From assembly GCA_964428335.1 (NCBI GenBank), contig CAYRXW010000010.1, positions 1-64,000 of the forward strand: a DNA stretch of 64,000 nucleotides, in the 5' to 3' direction. Each line of letters opens with the position of its first letter. Position 1 is the stretch's first letter. Origin of the DNA: GW2011-AR15 sp964428335. GTDB lineage: Archaea > Nanobdellota > Nanobdellia > Woesearchaeales > GW2011-AR15. The notes under the pieces were generated by a model. That model searched no databases. It was not told the origin of the DNA and saw only the letters and a list, made by a program, of their open reading frames with translations. The translations under genes and the position numbers were made by a program. Below are positions 46,642 through 54,533 of this stretch, piece by piece.

Positions 46642-47312
46642 ATCCTGCTTATTTCAGGCTAGCAAGCGGGGAAATAATTAAGCATTATTCAGAGCTTTCA
46701 GATGTTTTTGAAAAGATTAATGATGAAGAATTTTTTTCACATGTCAACGAGTCAAAGAATGATTTTTCAAAATGGGTTTATGAAGTTTATGGGCTTAGCG
46801 ATCTTTCAACATATCTAACTATGGCAAAGACAAGAAACGAGGCAAAACGAGTTGTAAATGCATACTTAAGGATGGCAGAAGTGAAATTTAAGTTTAAAAT
46901 GCCTTTGACAAACCAAAAAAGTGAACCAGAAAAAAAAGAGGAGCCTAAATATAGCCAGGCTAGTAGCTTGTCAGATGCAGACAGGTTTTTTAAGGAAAAC
47001 CCAGTGATTGTTTCACAAAGGGTTGAGGCAAAAAAAGAGAATCTTGTTTTTGAGCCTTTGGTTTTTCCGGTTTTAATAGGTAATGAGTCCCCAGAACAAT
47101 TAGTGTCAATATTCAAAGACACTTATGCTAAGATATATGAAAAAGTGGTATTCCTAAGGAAAAACGGATATGACACAAAAATCATCGAAGTGATGCTATT
47201 TAGGATTATCCCTAAAATCAAGATTTATGATGCAAGTAAAGAGAATAAAGATTCAGATTTAATCAAAAGATACTTAAATGAAGTAATCGATGAGATAAAT
47301 AAGGTTAGGTAA
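46638..47312 (+). CDS. Small cytoplasmic protein with N-terminal HVN-KNDF domain
   Basis: 224 aa. Residues about 4-72 are the HVN-KNDF domain (FRLASGEIIKHYSELSDVF, then HVNESKNDFSKWVYEVYG), homologous to the C terminus of the HerA-type ATPase. A polar linker (about 85-130) leads to a helical C-terminal domain (about 150-224). AAGGAGGAG precedes the ATG and the start overlaps the previous stop by four bases, so it is translationally coupled to the ATPase and likely binds it or competes for the same partner (inference). No membrane segment. Confidence 0.8.
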   Translation: MNPAYFRLASGEIIKHYSELSDVFEKINDEEFFSHVNESKNDFSKWVYEVYGLSDLSTYLTMAKTRNEAKRVVNAYLRMAEVKFKFKMPLTNQKSEPEKKEEPKYSQASSLSDADRFFKENPVIVSQRVEAKKENLVFEPLVFPVLIGNESPEQLVSIFKDTYAKIYEKVVFLRKNGYDTKIIEVMLFRIIPKIKIYDASKENKDSDLIKRYLNEVIDEINKVR

Positions 47313-47324
47313 GGTAGAGATAAA

Positions 47325-48401
47325 ATGTTCATGTTCAAGAAAAAAAATGAGGAGCCAAGTGCAACTTCTTCTTCTGGAAATAGTCCTGAGCAGCAGCCTG
47401 AAGAGCATGACAGGATAGATTCCTCAACCCAGGCATTATCTGCAGATCTAATCAAGCTTAAGGCAAAATTTGACCAGTTCACTGAGATGCGTAATGTAAT
47501 CAATGAGCGGTTTACAAGGATTAACGAGCAGGTCGGGGAACTTAGGGGAATGATAATGGATTCAAACAGGGCCATGCAGGAAGTTGAGGTAAAGACTGTA
47601 AAGGCTGTTGATTTGGTTGAAGCAGTCCATCCTGATAAGCTGATGGTTGAAGTAAGAAAGCAGGATGCGAAGATAGAAGCATTAAAAGCAAATATAGAAA
47701 GCAATGATTCAATAATGAAATCCCTCATGGACCAGCTAAAGGAGCTTAGGCACCAGCTGTCAAGCTTCAGGGGAATCGAAGAGATGGTGAAATTAAGCAA
47801 CGAAGTGAAGACAGAGCTTATGAACATAAAAAAAGTAGAAGCTGTGGTTGAGAGGCATTCAGATAAGATTGAAGGCATATTTATTGAAAGCCAAAAAAAA
47901 TTTCAGGAATTTGAGACATTGACAGATAAGTTAAAAGAGGTTCAAAAGCAGATAGAGCCCCTAGTTTCTAGTGTTGACCAGCACAAAGTTAAGCTTACGA
48001 CACTAGCAGAAAAGAAGGAAATAGAAAAATTGATTTCTAGATTAAATGACTTTGAAAAACACGTCGGGAATATAATTGACCTGATAACAAAAAGATCAAA
48101 CGAGCTTCCAAAAGAAGTTGATACAAGGTTCAAGAAACTTGAAGGCAGCATGAATAATTCATTTGAAAAGCATCTTAGAAGGGCAGAGACAATGAATGAC
48201 CTTATCCTGAAAATAGAGAAGAACGCATCAAAGATATCACAGGAGCTTCAGATTGCTGAAAAGATGAAAGATGTTGAAGTGAAAAAGATTGAATCAGTAG
48301 AATCAGAAAATGTGGCAGAGAATGTCAAGGAAGCAAAGAAAGAGCAGGGATTCTTTGCAAAGCTATTTGGCGGAACTAAGAAAGAAGAGAAGAAATCTTA
48401 A
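47325..48401 (+). CDS. Long coiled-coil cytoplasmic protein, last gene of the HerA operon
   Basis: 358 aa. A polar N terminus (1-35) is followed by almost continuous heptad-pattern helix (about 40-310; for example VDLVEAVHPDKLMVEVRKQD and VVERHSDKIEGIF) and a short Lys-rich C terminus with FFAKLFGG. No known domain. It lies 12 bp after the previous stop with GGTAGAG as ribosome binding site. Such a protein could form a rod or scaffold beneath the membrane, comparable only in general terms to coiled-coil accessory proteins of archaellum operons. Confidence 0.75.
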   Translation: MFMFKKKNEEPSATSSSGNSPEQQPEEHDRIDSSTQALSADLIKLKAKFDQFTEMRNVINERFTRINEQVGELRGMIMDSNRAMQEVEVKTVKAVDLVEAVHPDKLMVEVRKQDAKIEALKANIESNDSIMKSLMDQLKELRHQLSSFRGIEEMVKLSNEVKTELMNIKKVEAVVERHSDKIEGIFIESQKKFQEFETLTDKLKEVQKQIEPLVSSVDQHKVKLTTLAEKKEIEKLISRLNDFEKHVGNIIDLITKRSNELPKEVDTRFKKLEGSMNNSFEKHLRRAETMNDLILKIEKNASKISQELQIAEKMKDVEVKKIESVESENVAENVKEAKKEQGFFAKLFGGTKKEEKKS

Positions 48402-48442
48402 TTTTTCTAAATTTAGTTATGTTTTGTTCATTCAAGCACAAC

Positions 48443-48452
48443 CTATTTATAT
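48443..48452 (+). promoter_or_regulatory. TATA box of the yaaA-ku unit
   Basis: CTATTTATAT lies 22-31 nt before ATG 48474, the spacing for a leaderless transcript in archaea. Confidence 0.5.
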
Positions 48453-48473
48453 CCAAAAAAACCTCCAACCTTA

Positions 48474-49235
48474 ATGATAGTCCTTTTATCTCCTGCAAAA
48501 ACACTTGATTTTGATAAGACAATACCTTATGATAAATACACTATTCCTCAGTTTCTTGCTGATTCAGAGAAGCTTGTCATGCTGCTTAAGAAAAAGACGC
48601 CAGCACAGCTTTCTGAGCTTATGGAGATAAGTGAAGATCTTGCAAAGCTAAATCATGAGAGATACCAGAGATGGAAAACACCTTTTACAAAAGAGAATGC
48701 AAGGCCTTGCATCTTCACATTCAATGGTCCGGTATACCAGGGATTTGATTTTCTTGCTTACAGGGATGCAGAATATGAAAGGCTGCAAAAGACAGTCAGG
48801 ATAATAAGCGGGCTTCATGGCATACTAAGGCCATTTGACCTCATTCAGGCATACAGGCTTGATATGCATACTCTATTAAAAAACTCTGCAGGAGATGATC
48901 TTTATGCTCTATGGAAGCAGAAAGTTACTGATGTATTGAACAGCGAATGCAAAGACCTGCTGATAAACTGCGCATCTCAGGAATATAGCGATGCTGTTGA
49001 TTTTCCTAGGCTGAAATGCAGGGTTGTAACCCCTCTTTTCAAGAACCTTATGAAAGGCAAATATCAGGTCATTGGGCTAATGGCAAAGAAAGCAAGAGGC
49101 ATGTTTGCAGATTTTGTTGTAAGGAACAACTTTACAGATGTAAAGGATTTCAAGAAGTTTAACAGGGATGGTTATACATTTGACCAAAGCGCATCGACAG
49201 AAGATGAGCTTGTATTTTTGAGGAAAAAACTATGA
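48474..49235 (+). CDS. yaaA: YaaA/DUF328 peroxide-stress DNA-binding protein
   Basis: 253 aa, the usual length. Family hallmarks: LLSPAKTLDF (4-13), FNGPVYQGFD (about 84-93), IISGLHGILRPFDLIQAYRLDM (about 109-130), INCASQEYS, and the C-terminal DFKKFNRDGYTFDQSASTED. In E. coli YaaA limits DNA damage under hydrogen peroxide by lowering free iron, and its fold is reported to bind DNA. Its ATGA overlap with the Ku gene suggests cooperation with double-strand-break repair here. No ribosome binding site is needed if leaderless. Confidence 0.92.
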   Translation: MIVLLSPAKTLDFDKTIPYDKYTIPQFLADSEKLVMLLKKKTPAQLSELMEISEDLAKLNHERYQRWKTPFTKENARPCIFTFNGPVYQGFDFLAYRDAEYERLQKTVRIISGLHGILRPFDLIQAYRLDMHTLLKNSAGDDLYALWKQKVTDVLNSECKDLLINCASQEYSDAVDFPRLKCRVVTPLFKNLMKGKYQVIGLMAKKARGMFADFVVRNNFTDVKDFKKFNRDGYTFDQSASTEDELVFLRKKL

Positions 49236-49996
49236 AATCAATCTGGAACGGCTCAATATCATTCGGACTTGTAAATATACCTATAAAACTTTATTCAGCA
49301 GTGGAAAGCAAGTCATTCAGCTTCAAGATGCTGGATAGCAAATCCCACAGCCCTATAAAGTACAAGCGTGTCAGCGAGAAGACAGGGGAAGAAGTGCCAT
49401 GGAATGAGATAGTCAAGGGTGTTGAGCTTGCAAAGGGGAAATATTTTGTGCCGACAAAAGAACAGCTTTCTGCAATAAAGCCTGAAAAATCAGATACAAT
49501 AGATATTGTTGAATTCGTTGACCAGGACCAGATAGACCCTGTATATTTCAGCTCGCATTATTATGTCGGCCCGGCAAAAGAGAAAGAGAAAACCTATTTC
49601 CTGTTCAAGGAAATTTTGCAGATAACAGCAAGAACGGCGTTAGGAAGGTTTGTCATGAGGGAGAAAGAATATGTGTGCACGATAAAGGCATACAAGGAAG
49701 GATTGCTCCTTACAACGCTTAATTATTCTTATGAGATAAGGGATATTAAAAAAGTAGATAATGTCGCTTCAGCTCCAAAGATAAATGAGCCTGAACTTAA
49801 GCTAGCAAAGGAGCTTATAAATAAATTATACAAGAACAGGTTCAACATGGCACAGTTCAAGGATACTTTTGCAGAAGAGATGGAAAAAATCCTGGAGAAG
49901 GCAGCAAAAGGCGAAGTGATACAGGCAGCAAAAATAACAAAGAAAGTCAAGAAGGAAGATAATTTGATAGCTGCTCTTAAGGCAAGCCTGGATTAA
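49232..49996 (+). CDS. ku: Ku protein (non-homologous end joining)
   Basis: 254 aa, the compact single-subunit Ku of prokaryotes. SIWNGSISFGLVNIPIKLYSA opens the core beta-barrel; YKRVSEKTGEEVPWNEIVKG, ISSHYYVGPAKEKEKTYFLF-like segment and KEYVCTIKAYKEGLLLTTLNY complete the homodimeric ring that threads onto DNA ends. The C-terminal tail is lysine-rich (AAKITKKVKKEDN), as in forms that recruit LigD. Overlapping start with yaaA shows co-expression; polymerase and ligase genes follow at 50384 and 51816. (Segments are described from the family; positions run in order from residue 3 to 254.). Confidence 0.93.
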   Translation: MKSIWNGSISFGLVNIPIKLYSAVESKSFSFKMLDSKSHSPIKYKRVSEKTGEEVPWNEIVKGVELAKGKYFVPTKEQLSAIKPEKSDTIDIVEFVDQDQIDPVYFSSHYYVGPAKEKEKTYFLFKEILQITARTALGRFVMREKEYVCTIKAYKEGLLLTTLNYSYEIRDIKKVDNVASAPKINEPELKLAKELINKLYKNRFNMAQFKDTFAEEMEKILEKAAKGEVIQAAKITKKVKKEDNLIAALKASLD

Positions 49997-50016
49997 AAAA
50001 CTGCATTTTTTCAACT

Positions 50017-50289
50017 TTAATAATTTCCGTATCGTTTCTTAGCCCTTTCAACAGCAAGTTTTCTCTCGACTTCCCGATTCTTTGGCTCTGCATTCGTAAC
50101 TAAAGAATAGACAAGCTTCTTTGTTGCTTTTGCAACATCATCTATTGCAGCATTGAAAGCTTTCTCATTAGCTAAGGAAGGCTTTGCAAAACCAGATACT
50201 TTCCTTACAAATTGTAATGATGCAGCTTTTATCTCATCATCAGTTGCAGGTGGCTCGAAGTTGTATAATTGGCGGATGTTTCTGCACAT
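50017..50289 (-). CDS. DUF2277-family protein
   Basis: 90 aa. MCRNIRQLYNFEPPAT at the start, the LQFVRKVSGF motif and the REVERKLAVERAKKR end are characteristic of DUF2277, a family of about this length best known from bacteria; function unknown. It lies on the minus strand inside the NHEJ gene group, convergent to ku and divergent from the PE-polymerase gene. An RNA- or ribosome-linked role is suggested by nothing in the sequence beyond its basic C terminus. Confidence 0.9.
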   Translation of the reverse strand: MCRNIRQLYNFEPPATDDEIKAASLQFVRKVSGFAKPSLANEKAFNAAIDDVAKATKKLVYSLVTNAEPKNREVERKLAVERAKKRYGNY

Positions 50290-50383
50290 GGGAAATAAAA
50301 GGCAACAAATTTTTATAAATTTTTGCTTATCTTAATTTATCTGATTGCCAACATTTTTAAACTTTATTTCACTATTGTTTTCA

Positions 50384-51781
50384 ATGCCAGACCTCAAGAA
50401 ATATTCAGAAAAAAGGGACTTCTCAAAAACAAAGGAACCTAAAGGAAAACTGGCAGAGAAATCAAAAAAAACTATGTTTGTCATCCAGAAGCATGCAGCA
50501 AGGAAGCTGCATTGGGATTTTCGTATAGAAGTTGATGGTGTCTTGAAATCATGGGCTGTTCCAAAAGAGCCTAGCATGAGCTATAAGGACAAGAGGCTTG
50601 CTGTACATGTAGAAGATCATCCTTTTGATTATGGAAATTTTGAAGGGATGATACCAAAAGGGGAATATGGCGGGGGAAGTGTTGAGATATGGGATAAGGG
50701 ATATTATGTCAACATGACTATAAAAGACGGAAAGGTAGAGCCGCTTTCAAAATGGATTGAGAAAGGGCATGTGATAATCTGGGTCAAGGGAGACAGGATC
50801 AGAGGCGGGTTTGCTCTTAACAGGATGAAAGACAATAATTGGCTCCTGATTAAGATGAATGATGAGGAATCGATTGAAAACAAGAAGGATGAGAAGACAC
50901 CTTCGTCATTTGTCACAGTAGCTGACAAGGAAATAGAAATAACTAATGCAAAAAAAGAAGTCTTTGCAAACATAAGAAAAGAGGATTTTGTAAATTATTA
51001 TAAAAAAGCAGCACCATTGATGCTTGCTCATGTAAAAGACCGTCCGATATCAATGTTTAGGATGCCTCATGGAATGAGGGAAGAAGGGTTTTTCCAGAAG
51101 CATGTGCCTGATTATTTTCCTAAGTGGATGAAAACTATTGAGATAGAAAAAAAAGGAAAGACAATAAATTATGCAATGGCTAATGACGAAGAAAGCATAG
51201 TGTATCTGGCAACTCAGATGGTTATACCTCATATATGGCCTGCCAGGATTGATAAGATTGATTGTCCTGATAAGATGATTTTTGATCTTGATCCTTCAGT
51301 GAATGATATTCCGATGACACAGCAGGTTGCAATGGATATCAAAAAGCTGTTTGATGCGCTGAAGCTGCCTTCCTACATCATGACTTCAGGAAATAAAGGT
51401 TACCACATCATAGTCCCTCTGGATAGGTCTACAAAGCAGGAAGAGGTGAAGGAATTTGCAGCAAAGATTGCCCAGGTATTAAGCGATCATTATCCGCAGA
51501 CTATGACCAATGAGATGAGGATAGAAAAAAGGGAAGGAAGGGTGATGATAGATATCTACAGGAACTCGCCGACGCATACAGCAGTCGCCCCATATTCAGT
51601 CCGCGCATCATTAAGAGGAGGGATTGCGATGCCGATTCTTTGGGATGAAGTGAAAAAGATAACACCTCATTTTTTCACTCTTGATAACTATGAAGACAGG
51701 TTAAAGAAAGGAGATATATGGAAGGATATGTATAAGGAGGGTATTTCCATAGAAAAAGTTAAGAAACAATTGAAAAAATGA
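50384..51781 (+). CDS. LigD-type 3'-phosphoesterase plus DNA polymerase/primase (NHEJ)
   Basis: About 465 aa from ATG 50384; TTTTTAAAC (50355-50363) about 27 nt upstream makes this a leaderless start, so the in-frame TTG 50345 is rejected. Residues about 30-170 are the phosphoesterase domain (HWDFRIEVDGVLKSWAVPK, EDHPFDYGNFEGMIPKGEYGGG) that trims 3' ends. Residues about 195-465 are the archaeo-eukaryotic primase-type polymerase: catalytic FDLDPS, SGNKGYHIIVPLDR and the third acidic VMIDIYRN are all present. Order and fusion match bacterial LigD minus its ligase, which is the separate gene 34 bp downstream. The set fills short gaps at Ku-bound ends. Confidence 0.93.
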   Translation: MPDLKKYSEKRDFSKTKEPKGKLAEKSKKTMFVIQKHAARKLHWDFRIEVDGVLKSWAVPKEPSMSYKDKRLAVHVEDHPFDYGNFEGMIPKGEYGGGSVEIWDKGYYVNMTIKDGKVEPLSKWIEKGHVIIWVKGDRIRGGFALNRMKDNNWLLIKMNDEESIENKKDEKTPSSFVTVADKEIEITNAKKEVFANIRKEDFVNYYKKAAPLMLAHVKDRPISMFRMPHGMREEGFFQKHVPDYFPKWMKTIEIEKKGKTINYAMANDEESIVYLATQMVIPHIWPARIDKIDCPDKMIFDLDPSVNDIPMTQQVAMDIKKLFDALKLPSYIMTSGNKGYHIIVPLDRSTKQEEVKEFAAKIAQVLSDHYPQTMTNEMRIEKREGRVMIDIYRNSPTHTAVAPYSVRASLRGGIAMPILWDEVKKITPHFFTLDNYEDRLKKGDIWKDMYKEGISIEKVKKQLKK

Positions 51782-51815
51782 AACTCAATTGACAAAATAA
51801 AAAGGAAAACAAAGA

Positions 51816-52697
51816 ATGAAACCGATGCTTGCAACAATAGGGACAGAAGACCTGCTTGATAGGAGTGGCTATTACTTCGAGCCAAAAATGGATGGGATAA
51901 GAGCACTATGCTATAAGAAGACAAAACTTAAATTCACTTCCCGCAACGGGATAATAATAACTGAAAAATATCCTGAATTTGATTTCTTTGATAACCTAAA
52001 AGCAGAGGAATGCATACTTGATGGAGAGATAGTAGTCTATGATGAAAAAGGCCATCCTTCATTCCAGCTATGGACAGAACGAAACAAAAAAAAGAACATG
52101 CACGCAGCTACATATGTAGCATTCGACATATTATATCTGGATGGAAAATCCCTTATGGATGAGCCGCTTCATAAAAGAAAGAAGATTTTAGAAAAAGTTG
52201 TCAAGGAAAATGATTTCCTGCAGGTTTCTTTCTATACAAAAAAAGGGAAAGAGCTATGGAAGCTCATGAAAGAAAAGGCTCTTGAAGGTGTCATAGCAAA
52301 AAAAGAAGACAGCCCATATGAACTGGGCGTAAGGTCATCATCTTGGAAGAAGATAAAGAATACAAATGAGATCGACTGTGTGATACTTGGATATACTGCA
52401 GAAAAACGGGCTCTTACAAGCTTGGCTTTAGGATTATATGATAACGGAAGCTTGATTTTTTCAGGGAAGGTTGGGACAGGGTTTGATGAAAAGACAATCG
52501 AGGAATTAAAAGATAAGCTTGATGGATTAAGGATAGGGTCTAAGATTATTGAGACTGAACCGGGTGTCATTCCAGTAAAGCCTGTGCTTGTTGCGCAGGT
52601 AAAATATCTGGAGATAACAAAAGACAGGAAATTAAGAGCTCCGGTTTTTATGCAGCTTAGGGAAGATAAGGAAGCAGAAGAATGCATTCTTCCATAA
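51816..52697 (+). CDS. ATP-dependent DNA ligase (LigD ligase-domain type)
   Basis: 293 aa. Motif I EPKMDGIRAL contains the adenylated lysine; motif III FDILYLDG; motif IV LEGVIAKK; motif V SSSWKKIK; an OB-fold C-terminal part ends VKYLEITKDRKLRAPVFMQL. It is the stand-alone ligase of the NHEJ set, without the DNA-binding domain of the replicative archaeal ligase. It starts at ATG 51816 after AAAGGAAAA, 34 bp behind the PE-polymerase gene, and is probably co-transcribed with it. Confidence 0.93.
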   Translation: MKPMLATIGTEDLLDRSGYYFEPKMDGIRALCYKKTKLKFTSRNGIIITEKYPEFDFFDNLKAEECILDGEIVVYDEKGHPSFQLWTERNKKKNMHAATYVAFDILYLDGKSLMDEPLHKRKKILEKVVKENDFLQVSFYTKKGKELWKLMKEKALEGVIAKKEDSPYELGVRSSSWKKIKNTNEIDCVILGYTAEKRALTSLALGLYDNGSLIFSGKVGTGFDEKTIEELKDKLDGLRIGSKIIETEPGVIPVKPVLVAQVKYLEITKDRKLRAPVFMQLREDKEAEECILP

Positions 52698-52732
52698 AAA
52701 AATATTTAAACCGTGATGCATAAATTGTTTTT

Positions 52733-53803
52733 ATGGGGATTTTTGATAATGCAAAGCATGATTTTTTCCTAAGCAACGGAAAGGTCATAAAAACTCTTCC
52801 GGAACTTTCATTTGCATTAAAGATATCAGATGACCATGTTTTCAGCCAGCATGTCAATTCAAAAAAGAATGACTTTGCTGCATGGGTTTCAAATTCCTTT
52901 GATGATGATGTTTTAAAAAACAAAATATGGGAAGCAAAAGACAAAAAACATATGATTAATCTGATAGATGAAAGATTGTTTGGGTTATCAATGGCAGAAA
53001 CCATATCAGAAGAACTGCCTCCTGATGTTGCGCCTGATGTTGATTTTCCAAAAGAAACTGTTCCTGAAATACAAAAAGAAATAATTCCTGAAATTAAGGA
53101 AGCAGTTAGCGTTCAGGCTTATGTTGACAAAAATACAGAAGAAAATAAAGGTGGTATCCAAGTGACTGCAGAAAACATAAAACAACCAGAGCAGCATGCA
53201 GAAAGCATTGTTGAGATAAGAGAGATAGGGAGCAGGAAATTTGGATATAAGAACCTTGACAGGCTGTTTAGAAAAGGCATTCCTTCCATATGTAATATCA
53301 TATTTGCAGGGAAGATGAGCACAGGAAAGACTGAGACAGCGATGAAGATAGCTCTTCAGTCATCAAAAGCTGCATATATCTCGCTTCAGGATTCAGAAGA
53401 GAAGATAATAAACACATTCTATGTGCTGGATAACAAGGTCTTGGAAAAAATCAATGCTGGCAGCATTTCAATAAAAAAGCTAGATACTTTTGAAATGGCA
53501 AGGACACAGGATATAGAGCCTTTTACGCACTTAAAAGAGTTCGCTCCTGATATTGTCATTGTCGATTCGCTTTCCTCGCTTAGGCTCAGCTTTGGGGATA
53601 ACCAGATAGGCTATAGGTATTTCATAGATAAGCTGTTCAAGTATTTTGAATCATTGGGGATAATTGCAATATTCATAAAAGAGCTTGATGATGAGAAAGA
53701 AATAAACAAGGAGTTCTATGAGAACATACTTTCAGACATAATAATAACCTTTGCCAAAGGCGGGCATAAATTAACTGTTGTAAAATACTATAAATCAAAG
53801 TAA
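52733..53803 (+). CDS. KaiC/RecA-like ATPase with N-terminal HVN-KNDF domain
   Basis: 356 aa. TATTTAAACC at 52703-52712 puts a leaderless start at ATG 52733. Residues about 8-78 are the HVN-KNDF domain (FLSNGKVIKTLPELSFAL, then HVNSKKNDFAAWVSNSF). A Pro/Glu/Ile-rich linker (about 90-160) leads to a single KaiC-type ATPase domain (about 165-356) with Walker A AGKMSTGKT (about 191-199) and Walker B DIVIVDSLSSL. The KaiC catalytic Glu-Glu position reads LQDSEEK here instead of FEESxE, so ATP hydrolysis may be weak or absent. KaiC-like proteins often act as regulatory switches. It lies just after the NHEJ ligase but on its own promoter. Confidence 0.85.
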   Translation: MGIFDNAKHDFFLSNGKVIKTLPELSFALKISDDHVFSQHVNSKKNDFAAWVSNSFDDDVLKNKIWEAKDKKHMINLIDERLFGLSMAETISEELPPDVAPDVDFPKETVPEIQKEIIPEIKEAVSVQAYVDKNTEENKGGIQVTAENIKQPEQHAESIVEIREIGSRKFGYKNLDRLFRKGIPSICNIIFAGKMSTGKTETAMKIALQSSKAAYISLQDSEEKIINTFYVLDNKVLEKINAGSISIKKLDTFEMARTQDIEPFTHLKEFAPDIVIVDSLSSLRLSFGDNQIGYRYFIDKLFKYFESLGIIAIFIKELDDEKEINKEFYENILSDIIITFAKGGHKLTVVKYYKSK

Positions 53804-53835
53804 TATTTTTAAACTTGCGCTAAGTAATATCAATC

Positions 53836-54228
53836 ATGTCAATCTTGTTGCCTCTTGGGGTTTTAGGTCTTGCACTAACTCTTTATGCTATATATGTAAA
53901 AAACAAGTCTGAAGAAGAAAAAAACTATAAGCCTTATTGTGACATAAATAAGCATATCTCCTGCACAAAAGCATTCAAGAGCAAGTATTTTACAGTTTTT
54001 TATTTCCCAAATACAGTATACGGCCTGTTTTATTATATCACCGTCATAATACTCTCTTATAGGTTGGCTCATTTCATTTTCTATGTTTCTATACCAGCAG
54101 TGATATTTTCACTTTATCTTGCATACCTCTCATATTTCAAGCAGAAGAATTTCTGTCTGGTATGCACAGCAACATACATAATTAGTTTCATGCTGCTTTA
54201 CTATGGCTGGGTCATAGAGCTGCAATAA
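53836..54228 (+). CDS. Vitamin K epoxide reductase (VKOR) family thiol oxidase
   Basis: 130 aa, four membrane helices. The active CxxC (C107-C110, FCLVC) and the loop cysteine pair (C35, C43 in CDINKHISC) are in the family places, so it should pass electrons from exported thiols to a quinone. In prokaryotes VKOR replaces DsbB to drive disulfide formation; the partner thioredoxin-like protein is not in this window. Its presence fits the many cysteine-rich exported proteins here. A TATTTTTAAAC element (53804-53814) suggests a leaderless start at ATG 53836. Confidence 0.9.
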   Translation: MSILLPLGVLGLALTLYAIYVKNKSEEEKNYKPYCDINKHISCTKAFKSKYFTVFYFPNTVYGLFYYITVIILSYRLAHFIFYVSIPAVIFSLYLAYLSYFKQKNFCLVCTATYIISFMLLYYGWVIELQ

Positions 54229-54285
54229 TTTTCTTTAATAGTAAAAATCTTCATCTGTTTTTATCGCTTCTTCGATAATTTAGAA

Positions 54286-54295
54286 ACATTTATAA
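54286..54295 (+). promoter_or_regulatory. TATA box of the RHH-kaiC-surface-protein operon
   Basis: GAAACATTTATAAG has the BRE-plus-TATA form used elsewhere in the window and lies about 60 nt before GTG 54351. Confidence 0.45.
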
Positions 54296-54350
54296 GTGCA
54301 AAATATCACTTTTATTATAATTAATTGATAATTATTGATAAAATGCACAG

Positions 54351-54533
54351 GTGATAATACTGAAAAAACCAAAACCAAGCAAGAAAAGGATATGGCTGTA
54401 TGTGGATGAAGAGACACTGGCGTGGGTATATTCCCAGATGAAAAAAAAGGTATATGCTGATGAATCCCACTGCTTCGAACGCCTCATCGCTGAGAAGATT
54501 GAGGCTGAAAGGGGTGAAAAGAATGGAAGATGA
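54351..54533 (+). CDS. Small ribbon-helix-helix-like protein preceding kaiC
   Basis: 60 aa from GTG 54351. A basic N terminus (KKPKPSKK) precedes RIWLYVDEETLAWVYSQMKKKVYADESHCFERLIAEKI, which has the strand-helix-turn-helix spacing of RHH regulators. It overlaps the KaiC gene by 11 bp. Pairing of an RHH gene with an archaeal KaiC or with surface-protein operons also occurs at 39798-40201 in this window, so a shared regulatory arrangement is likely (inference). The start codon is uncertain. Confidence 0.6.
   Translation: MIILKKPKPSKKRIWLYVDEETLAWVYSQMKKKVYADESHCFERLIAEKIEAERGEKNGR

Noticed and set aside
50345..50383. Hydrophobic N-terminal extension of the PE-polymerase from TTG 50345
   Set aside because: It would span the TATA element; ATG 50384 has leaderless spacing and homologous proteins begin near it.
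54454..54522. N-terminal extension of KaiC from ATG 54454
   Set aside because: It lies inside the RHH gene, has atypical composition, and a strong ribosome binding site precedes ATG 54523.
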